A stretch of DNA of 5,029 bases, taken from Rubrobacter sp. Lineage in GTDB: Bacteria; Actinomycetota; Rubrobacteria; Rubrobacterales; Rubrobacteraceae. A program made the position numbers and the translations under genes. Positions within the stretch are counted from its first letter, which is position 1, and the number at the start of each line of letters is the position of its first letter. The notes under the pieces were generated by a model. The model did not search any database. It was given only the letters and a program-made list of their open reading frames with translations, and was not told the DNA's origin. Shown here piece after piece: positions 1 through 5,029 of the stretch. The stretch spans positions 1 to 5,029 of the forward strand of contig JACDGB010000177.1 of assembly GCA_013815485.1 (NCBI GenBank), given 5' to 3'.

Positions 1-2
1 AT

Positions 3-104
3 CGAGCACCGCATCTTCAGCACGTTTCGAGCGACCGGACCTTCCCGGCTCTCGCGGAAAAATATTCCTGGGACTCGATTGATTCCAGAGCCATTGAAGA
101 CTAA
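3..104 (+). CDS. C-terminal end of an upstream protein, possibly a glycosyltransferase (5' partial)
   Basis: A frame open from the left edge ends at TAA 102-104 and encodes the last 33 residues of a protein whose start lies outside the window. The readable tail contains ALAEKYSWDSID followed by about six residues. An 'aromatic-Ser-Trp-Asp' motif close to the C-terminus is common in GT-B fold (family 4 type) glycosyltransferases, which suggests, but does not prove, that identity. The stop lies 12 nt before the LCP start codon, a spacing typical of an operon, and a sugar transferase beside an LCP glycopolymer ligase makes biological sense. The other two + frames show no family-like motif here. 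The alternative is non-coding sequence that happens to be open. Confidence is limited by the short length. Confidence 0.42.
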   Translation, partial: RAPHLQHVSSDRTFPALAEKYSWDSIDSRAIED

Positions 105-116
105 ACTTACGAGCAT

Positions 117-1280
117 ATGCGCGATTTCCACAACGTAACCCAACAACCCGGTGGTGTCGGCCGACATTCCCGACATGTGTACCGGCGGTACCGGCGCCGT
201 CGCATGGGGTTGTTCGTGGTGCTCGTGGCCGCGTTCGGGCTGGCGGCGTGGGCGGGGGCAATACCCTTCCTGGACGCAGCCCCAATATCCACGGAGACCA
301 GCACGGATGCGTGGGAGGCCGTCAGATCCGAGACAGCTCGGGATGCGGCGTCCGGCTCTGCCTCGTCCGGCTCTGCCTCGTCCGGCTCTGCCTCGTCCGG
401 CTCTGCCTCGTCCGGCTCTGCCTCGTCCGGCTCTGTCGCGCCGGAGAACGCGGCGCCGTCTGGGATGGACGGCGAAGTAGCCTTGGCTGACGATGGAGCG
501 GAGCAGCAAGAGGTTCCGGAAGAGGCCCCGGTAGAGGTTTCGGAGGGGGCGATGAACATTCTGGTGCTGGGCGTGGACCGGCGGCCTAGAGACCAGGTCG
601 AAGGCTACAGGACCCGCACCGACACCATGATGCTTGTCCAGATCGAAGCAGGAACCGGTGAGGTGGAGTTGCTCTCCATACCGCGAGATATGTACGTGGA
701 GACCGAGCCGGGGGTGAAGGATAAGATCAACTCAGCCTACGTGTACGGCGGGATAAGCCGTGCCCGCGCGACGGTGGAGAACTTTACCGGCGTGCCGATA
801 CACCACTACGCAATCGTGGACTTTCGCGGTTTCACGGACGTGGTGGACGCCATGGGCGGGGTAGAACTGGAAGTGCAGAGCGAGTTTCCGCCTAACTGGA
901 AGATGGAGCAGGGAGAGGTGCAGACTCTGGACGGGCGCCACGCTTTGCTTTACGCCCGCTTCCGGGGGACGCCTCGGGCCGACCTGGAGCGCATCGAGCG
1001 CCAGCAGCAACTCGTGGCCGCGCTGCGCAGCCAAGCTTTGAGTTGGGAATCCCTGATCAAGCTGCCCGAGTACGTGCGGGTCATAGATGAGAACATCGAA
1101 AGTGATTTGGGCCTGGAGGCCGGTATCTCCCTGGCGCGGCTGCTCATCCAGCACGGCCGCGATGCCCAGATGACCGCCACCCAGTTGCAGGGAACGCCTG
1201 CCACCCTGGAAAACGGCAGCGAGGTGCTCGAACCAAGCGAGACGGAGAATGAGATCATCCTCCAGGACTTCCGCGACTGA
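117..1280 (+). CDS. LCP (LytR-CpsA-Psr) family cell-envelope protein
   Basis: This 387-residue membrane-anchored protein belongs to a family that transfers glycopolymers from polyprenyl-phosphate carriers onto peptidoglycan on the outer face of the membrane. Residues 1-29 are cytoplasmic and Arg-rich (YRRYRRRR just before the membrane), and about 31-51 form one transmembrane anchor. A Ser/Gly/Ala linker follows (79-108, encoded by a DNA tandem repeat), then an acidic stretch (about 118-144). The LCP domain begins near residue 146. Family hallmarks are visible: LGVD (D154), R165 and R167 before TDTMML, SIPRD (187-191, with R190 and D191), KIN (203-205), YARFR (279-283), and the D289/R292/R295-QQ block, corresponding to the pyrophosphate/metal and lipid-binding residues of known LCP structures. 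The length is usual. The start is ATG at 117 with only a weak Shine-Dalgarno; ATG at 204 would remove the cytoplasmic tail and is less likely. Which glycopolymer it attaches cannot be read from the sequence. Confidence 0.93.
   Translation: MRDFHNVTQQPGGVGRHSRHVYRRYRRRRMGLFVVLVAAFGLAAWAGAIPFLDAAPISTETSTDAWEAVRSETARDAASGSASSGSASSGSASSGSASSGSASSGSVAPENAAPSGMDGEVALADDGAEQQEVPEEAPVEVSEGAMNILVLGVDRRPRDQVEGYRTRTDTMMLVQIEAGTGEVELLSIPRDMYVETEPGVKDKINSAYVYGGISRARATVENFTGVPIHHYAIVDFRGFTDVVDAMGGVELEVQSEFPPNWKMEQGEVQTLDGRHALLYARFRGTPRADLERIERQQQLVAALRSQALSWESLIKLPEYVRVIDENIESDLGLEAGISLARLLIQHGRDAQMTATQLQGTPATLENGSEVLEPSETENEIILQDFRD
351..440 (+). repeat. 15-bp in-frame tandem repeat (6 units) inside the LCP gene
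   Basis: The unit tccggctctgcctcg occurs five times without a single mismatch (351-425). A sixth copy diverges in its last five bases (426-440, ending tcgcg). Each unit encodes Ser-Gly-Ser-Ala-Ser, covering residues 79-108 between the membrane anchor and the catalytic domain. Because 15 is a multiple of three, gain or loss of units by replication slippage changes linker length without shifting the frame. The repeat also keeps other frames open on both strands (for example an EAEPD repeat antisense), which explains long overlapping open frames here that are not genes. Confidence 0.96.
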
Positions 1281-1296
1281 CGCCGAGCCTTCGGCG
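1281..1296 (+). terminator. GC hairpin just after the LCP stop (weak terminator candidate)
   Basis: CGCCGA (1281-1286) and TCGGCG (1291-1296) form a perfect 6-bp stem with a 4-nt loop, starting at the base after the LCP stop codon. No T-run follows, so this is not a canonical intrinsic terminator. It could be a U-less terminator, or an mRNA 3'-end stabiliser combined with Rho-dependent ending. A second 6-bp hairpin (GCGAGG 1341-1346 with CCTCGC 1351-1356, loop gctt) lies 45 nt further on, also without a T-run. The position is suggestive; the function is uncertain. Confidence 0.3.
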
Positions 1297-1429
1297 CGAA
1301 CTCCACTTACCTCATGTCCCGATGAAAGAATGCTCGGACGGCGAGGGCTTCCTCGCGTAGCTTCGTCGGTGGGTCGAAGATGGATGGCGTTCCGAACGCT
1401 TGCGCCCGTAGCGTAAAGAAGGGGCGTGC

Positions 1430-1460
1430 GTGACGGAAGGATCGGGGCTACTGCTATAAT
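1430..1460 (+). promoter_or_regulatory. Sigma-70-type promoter with extended -10 driving tRNA-Leu (and possibly tig-clpP)
   Basis: A perfect -10 hexamer TATAAT lies at 1455-1460, preceded by TGC (1452-1454), which makes it an extended -10. A -35-like GTGACG lies at 1430-1435 with a long 19-bp spacer, so the extended -10 probably compensates. Transcription would start near A1468, leaving a leader of about 24 nt before the mature tRNA 5' end at 1492. It is an AT-rich element in otherwise GC-rich DNA, at the right distance from a stable RNA gene. I see no convincing promoter closer to tig. Confidence 0.8.
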
Positions 1461-1491
1461 CCGCCGCAGGTTTAGAAGGATTGAAGGGCGA

Positions 1492-1572
1492 GCGAGAGTG
1501 GTGGAACGGGAGACACGCTAGATTTAGGATCTAGTGCCTTCGGGCGTGCGGGTTCGAATCCCGCCTCTCGCA
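1492..1572 (+). tRNA. tRNA-Leu (anticodon UAG, reads CUA/CUN)
   Basis: A full cloverleaf can be drawn. The acceptor stem is GCGAGAG (1492-1498) with CTCTCGC (1565-1571) and discriminator A1572. The D-stem is GTG/CAC (1501-1503 with 1514-1516). The anticodon stem is CTAGA/TCTAG (1518-1522 with 1530-1534) and the loop TTTAGGA carries anticodon TAG at 1525-1527. A long variable arm spans 1535-1547, as expected for a class II leucine tRNA. The T-stem is GCGGG/CCCGC (1548-1552 with 1560-1564) with loop TTCGAAT. The 3' CCA is not encoded (CAT follows the discriminator), so it must be added by tRNA nucleotidyltransferase. The 3' end is 50 nt from the tig start with no clear terminator between them. 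Confidence 0.97.
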
Positions 1573-1622
1573 CATCGCTACTCCCGGGGTTTTTAGTCAG
1601 TGGTCGAGAAGAGTTGGAGCGT

Positions 1623-3044
1623 ATGACGGCGAACGTAACGAAGCTCGAAGATAACAAGTTCCGCCTCGATGTGGAGGTCTCCCCGGAGGCCGTAAAGAAG
1701 GGCGTCGAGGCGAAAGTCAGGGAACTCGGCCAGAAGGTGCGGGTGCCGGGGTTTCGTCCCGGGAAAGCGCCCCGGCGCATCGTCGAGAACCATCTCGGGA
1801 AGGACTACATCTACTACGAGGCGCTTCAGGACCGCCTGCCGGGTTGGTATTCGGAGGCCGTGGTGCAGACCGAACTCAGGCCGATTGATCGGCCGGAGAT
1901 CGAGTTCGATAATCCCATCTCCGAAGAAGAGGGCTTCAAGTTCTCCGCCACCGTGGAGGTGCGTCCCGCCGCGAACCTCGGAGAGTACAAGGGCCTGGAA
2001 GTGCCGAAGAGGGAAACCGAAGTTTCGGACGAGCAGGTGGACGTTCAGGTCGAGGAGATGCGGGGGCAGTTCGCTACTCTGGCGGCGGTCGAGGGGCGGC
2101 CCGTCGAGCAGGGGGACTATGTGATCCTGGACTTCAAGGGCGAGCGGCTGGCCGGCGGCCCGGTGGAGGGCGCGGAGGCCGAGGACTACATGATGGAGGT
2201 GGGCGGAGGGGAGTTGCTCCCGGAGTTCGATGAGAACTTGGCCGGGATGAACGCCGACGAGCGCAAGCAGTTCGGGGTGACGTTCCCGATGGACTATCAG
2301 GATGAGTCGCTGCGGGGAGAGTCGGTGCTCTTCCGGGTTCACGTCAAGGAGATCAAGGAACGCGACCTCCCGCCGCTGGACGACGAGTTCGCCAAAGAGG
2401 CCAGCGAGTTCGAGACGCTTGCGGAGTTCCGGGGGGCCGTCCGTGAACAATTGCAGGAGGCCGCCAACGAACGGGTGGACGCGGAGTTCCGGGGGCGGGT
2501 GCTCGACGCCGTCGCCGCGAAGGCCGAGGTCGAGATACCGGATGTGATGGTGGATGAGAAGGCCGATGACATGGTCGCCTCCTTCGAGCGGAGCTTGGCG
2601 GCGCAGGGGATGCAGGCCGAGCAGTATTATCAGCTCGCTGGCGCGAGCCGCGATGATATGAAGGACCGTATCCGAGACGATGCCGCCGACGCCGTGAAGA
2701 AGGAACTGGTGCTCGACGCGGTGGTGGAGGCGGAGGGCATCGAGGCCGACGGGCACGAGGTGGAGCATCAGATAGAGCACCTCGCCGAGGACTCCGGGCG
2801 GAGCGCGGAGGACATCACAGAGACCATGCGCGCCAACGGCACCTACGCGCTGCTCGAAGAAGAGACGGCCCGGCAGAACGCCCTCGGCTTCCTCGCCGAG
2901 AACGCCGTCGCGGTGCCCATGCCGGAAGAGGACGAAGAGGATGAGGAAGACTCGTCCGGCGAGCAGGAACCTGAGGCGGGCGAGGCCCGCGTTGAGGCCA
3001 CGGTCGAGACAGCGGAGACAACTAGCGAAGGAGAGAAGGAATGA
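1623..3044 (+). CDS. tig: Trigger factor, ribosome-associated chaperone / peptidyl-prolyl isomerase
   Basis: Trigger factor binds ribosomal protein L23 at the exit tunnel and shields nascent chains. The 473-residue product has the ribosome-binding N-domain (about 1-115) with signature GFRPGKAP at 43-50, then the FKBP-like isomerase domain (about 155-245: [11 protein letters not shown] at 164-174 and the [16 protein letters not shown] segment), then the helical C-terminal chaperone domain (about 247-432). A strongly acidic Glu/Asp tail (435-473) makes it longer than the 432-residue E. coli protein. I chose ATG 1623 because it places the signature at 43-50, exactly as in E. coli; a TTG at 1614 would add three residues. 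The nearest Shine-Dalgarno, GGAG at 1616-1619, is unusually close to the ATG (3 nt), with weaker GAGAAGAG upstream. The stop overlaps the clpP start by 4 nt. Confidence 0.97.
   Translation: MTANVTKLEDNKFRLDVEVSPEAVKKGVEAKVRELGQKVRVPGFRPGKAPRRIVENHLGKDYIYYEALQDRLPGWYSEAVVQTELRPIDRPEIEFDNPISEEEGFKFSATVEVRPAANLGEYKGLEVPKRETEVSDEQVDVQVEEMRGQFATLAAVEGRPVEQGDYVILDFKGERLAGGPVEGAEAEDYMMEVGGGELLPEFDENLAGMNADERKQFGVTFPMDYQDESLRGESVLFRVHVKEIKERDLPPLDDEFAKEASEFETLAEFRGAVREQLQEAANERVDAEFRGRVLDAVAAKAEVEIPDVMVDEKADDMVASFERSLAAQGMQAEQYYQLAGASRDDMKDRIRDDAADAVKKELVLDAVVEAEGIEADGHEVEHQIEHLAEDSGRSAEDITETMRANGTYALLEEETARQNALGFLAENAVAVPMPEEDEEDEEDSSGEQEPEAGEARVEATVETAETTSEGEKE
3028..3033 (+). promoter_or_regulatory. 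Strong Shine-Dalgarno of clpP inside the end of tig
   Basis: AAGGAG lies 7 nt before the clpP ATG and within the last codons of tig. Together with the ATGA stop/start overlap it supports translational coupling, so that ribosomes finishing tig can re-initiate on clpP. Confidence 0.8.
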
Positions 3045-3655
3045 GCTACGACATTAACGGCGTGATCCCTTACGTTATCGAGCAGAGTCCGCGCGGCGAG
3101 CGGGCGATGGACATTTACTCGCGGCTTTTGAGGGATCGCATCATCTTCCTGGGAACACCGGTTGACGATCAGGTGGCGAATGCCATCATGGCGCAGTTGT
3201 TGCTTCTCGATGGGGAAGACCCTGAGCAGGATATTAACCTGTACATCAACTCGCCTGGCGGCAGTGTTTCGGCGGGGCTTGCGATCTACGACACCATGCG
3301 GTTCGTCAACGCGGATATCCAGACGACGGCTCTTGGCATGGCGGCCTCGATGGGCGCATTTCTGCTTGCGGCGGGCGCGAAGGGCAAGAGGAACGCGCTG
3401 CCGAACACGCGGATACTTTTGCACCAGCCGAGCGTCGGTGGGCTTGCTGGGCAGGCTTCGGACGTGCAGATCCACGCCGAGGAGCTCATCCGCACTAAGC
3501 GGCGCTTGAACGAGATCCTGGCTGAGAACACCGGCCAGCCGTTCGAGAAGGTCGAGCGCGACACCGACCGCGACTACATTATGGGGCCCGAGGAGAGCGT
3601 CGAGTACGGCATGATAGATAACATCGTCGGTAACCGCACGGCGGAAACAGGGTAG
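3041..3655 (+). CDS. clpP: ATP-dependent Clp protease proteolytic subunit
   Basis: This serine peptidase forms the two-heptamer barrel that degrades proteins unfolded by ClpX (or ClpC/ClpA) in the cytoplasm. The product is 204 residues, a normal length. The catalytic triad is visible: S103 in [10 protein letters not shown]128 in LLHQP, and D178 in ERDTDRD. The oxyanion/substrate-strand motif INSPGGSV lies at 69-76. The N-terminal [18 protein letters not shown] stretch is typical, and by comparison with E. coli about seven leading residues may be removed as a propeptide before VIPYVIEQ. The start is fixed by AAGGAG 7 nt upstream and the 4-nt overlap with tig. It is the only clpP here, whereas many actinobacteria have a clpP1-clpP2 pair at this locus; a second copy elsewhere in the genome is not excluded. 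Confidence 0.98.
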   Translation: MSYDINGVIPYVIEQSPRGERAMDIYSRLLRDRIIFLGTPVDDQVANAIMAQLLLLDGEDPEQDINLYINSPGGSVSAGLAIYDTMRFVNADIQTTALGMAASMGAFLLAAGAKGKRNALPNTRILLHQPSVGGLAGQASDVQIHAEELIRTKRRLNEILAENTGQPFEKVERDTDRDYIMGPEESVEYGMIDNIVGNRTAETG

Positions 3656-3674
3656 GAAAGCAACGCGAGCCGGA

Positions 3675-3752
3675 GGGACTGAGATCAGACGTTTGCGAAA
3701 TCAGCAGGGGAACGCTCGGACAAAGCGTTCCGGGGCTCTGATCTCTGGTCCC
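3675..3752 (+). promoter_or_regulatory. Nested inverted-repeat structure in the clpP-clpX gap (candidate RNA leader or palindromic element)
   Basis: Three perfect complementary arms nest in 78 nt. GGGAC (3675-3679) pairs with GTCCC (3748-3752), GAGATCAGA (3681-3689) with TCTGATCTC (3737-3745), and GGAACGCT (3709-3716) with AGCGTTCC (3724-3731). The two outer helices are separated by a small internal loop (T opposite TG). The inner hairpin has a 7-nt loop. No T-run follows, so it is not a classic terminator of clpP. It fills the first part of the 162-nt gap (3656-3817) between clpP and clpX, where I see no clear promoter or conserved gene. Possible roles are control of clpX expression, mRNA processing or stability, or a small REP/MITE-like palindromic insert. 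The pairing is seen; the function is inferred. Confidence 0.5.
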
Positions 3753-3799
3753 GATGGCGTCATTTATCTGCAAGGAGATCATCCAAAAAGAGCGAAGTC

Positions 3800-3808
3800 A
3801 GGGGAGGG
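3800..3808 (+). promoter_or_regulatory. Shine-Dalgarno of clpX
   Basis: The purine tract AGGGGAGGG contains GGAGG (3803-3807), 10 nt before the clpX ATG at 3818. The spacing is slightly long but usable. No in-frame start codon exists between the stop at 3680 and 3818, so this site and ATG define the clpX start. Confidence 0.7.
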
Positions 3809-3817
3809 CGTAAGCGC

Positions 3818-5029
<1,212 letters not shown>

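Noticed and set aside
107..559. Minus-strand open frame with an EAEPD repeat opposite the LCP gene
   Set aside because: The repeat is the antisense reading of the 15-bp tandem array, which stays open in several frames because its period is a multiple of three. The + strand frame has a full LCP domain.
1310..1452. Minus-strand frame between stops in the LCP-tRNA gap, ending in a peptide containing FGTPSIFDPPTKLREEALAV
   Set aside because: It looks mildly protein-like, but a stop lies just upstream and there is no start codon until an ATG two codons before its stop. It is at most a gene remnant, with nothing to identify it.
1573..1595. Intrinsic terminator after tRNA-Leu (CCCGGGG followed by T5)
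   Set aside because: CCCGGG is a loop-less palindrome and cannot form a usable hairpin; no other local stem precedes the T-run.
1614..1622. TTG at 1614 as the start of tig
   Set aside because: ATG at 1623 places the GFRxGKxP signature at residues 43-50, exactly as in E. coli trigger factor; the TTG would add three unconserved residues.
1593..2780. Long minus-strand open frame opposite tig (395 codons)
   Set aside because: It is a mirror of codon bias in a GC-rich gene: the + strand product is an intact trigger factor with signature motifs, while the antisense product is low-complexity, rich in His, Leu and Arg, and shows no family motif.
3709..3731. ClgR-type operator in the clpX upstream region
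   Set aside because: The half-sites ACGCT and AGCGT resemble ClgR half-sites, but 7 nt separate them instead of the 3 nt in the motif I recall (CGCYNANRGCG).
3675..3752. Hammerhead ribozyme or T-box leader in the clpP-clpX gap
   Set aside because: CTGAGAT does not match the hammerhead CUGANGA core, and there is no T-box consensus or terminator/antiterminator pair with a U-run.

Overview
This is a GC-rich bacterial window with every gene on the + strand. From left to right it holds the possible tail of an upstream gene, an LCP-family (LytR-CpsA-Psr) cell-envelope protein, a tRNA-Leu(UAG), and the protein-quality-control cluster tig-clpP-clpX. clpX runs off the right edge with no stop codon. 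The gene content and the actinobacterial look of the proteins (long acidic tail on trigger factor, LCP protein with a low-complexity extracytoplasmic linker) suggest a deep-branching actinobacterium, for example a Rubrobacter relative. That placement is an inference from gene order and sequence style, not from a search. Only one clpP lies between tig and clpX, whereas Streptomyces and Mycobacterium carry a clpP1-clpP2 pair there.

Region 1-1280: a short C-terminal reading frame (ends at 104) looks like the end of a glycosyltransferase. It sits 12 nt before the LCP gene (117-1280), so the two may share an operon for assembling or attaching a cell-wall glycopolymer. The LCP protein has an Arg-rich cytoplasmic tail, one membrane anchor, a Ser/Gly/Ala linker encoded by a near-perfect 15-bp tandem repeat, and a complete LCP catalytic domain.

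Region 1281-1491 has no convincing gene. It holds two short GC hairpins, one 13-bp dyad, and a strong promoter with an extended -10 (TGC-TATAAT ending at 1460). The promoter points into the tRNA-Leu at 1492-1572.

Region 1492-5029: there is no convincing terminator between the tRNA and tig, so the promoter before the tRNA may also drive tig and clpP. tig and clpP overlap by 4 nt (ATGA) and are probably translationally coupled. clpP and clpX are separated by 162 nt containing a nested inverted-repeat structure (3675-3752). It includes a segment that could pair with either of two copies of GAGATCA, and a 19-codon open frame ends 4 nt before the clpX start. This gap is the most interesting unexplained part of the window.

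Functionally, trigger factor receives nascent chains at the ribosome exit, and ClpX unfolds and feeds substrates to the ClpP peptidase, so the cluster couples folding and degradation. I saw no wholly new multi-gene system. The novelty candidates are regulatory and structural.
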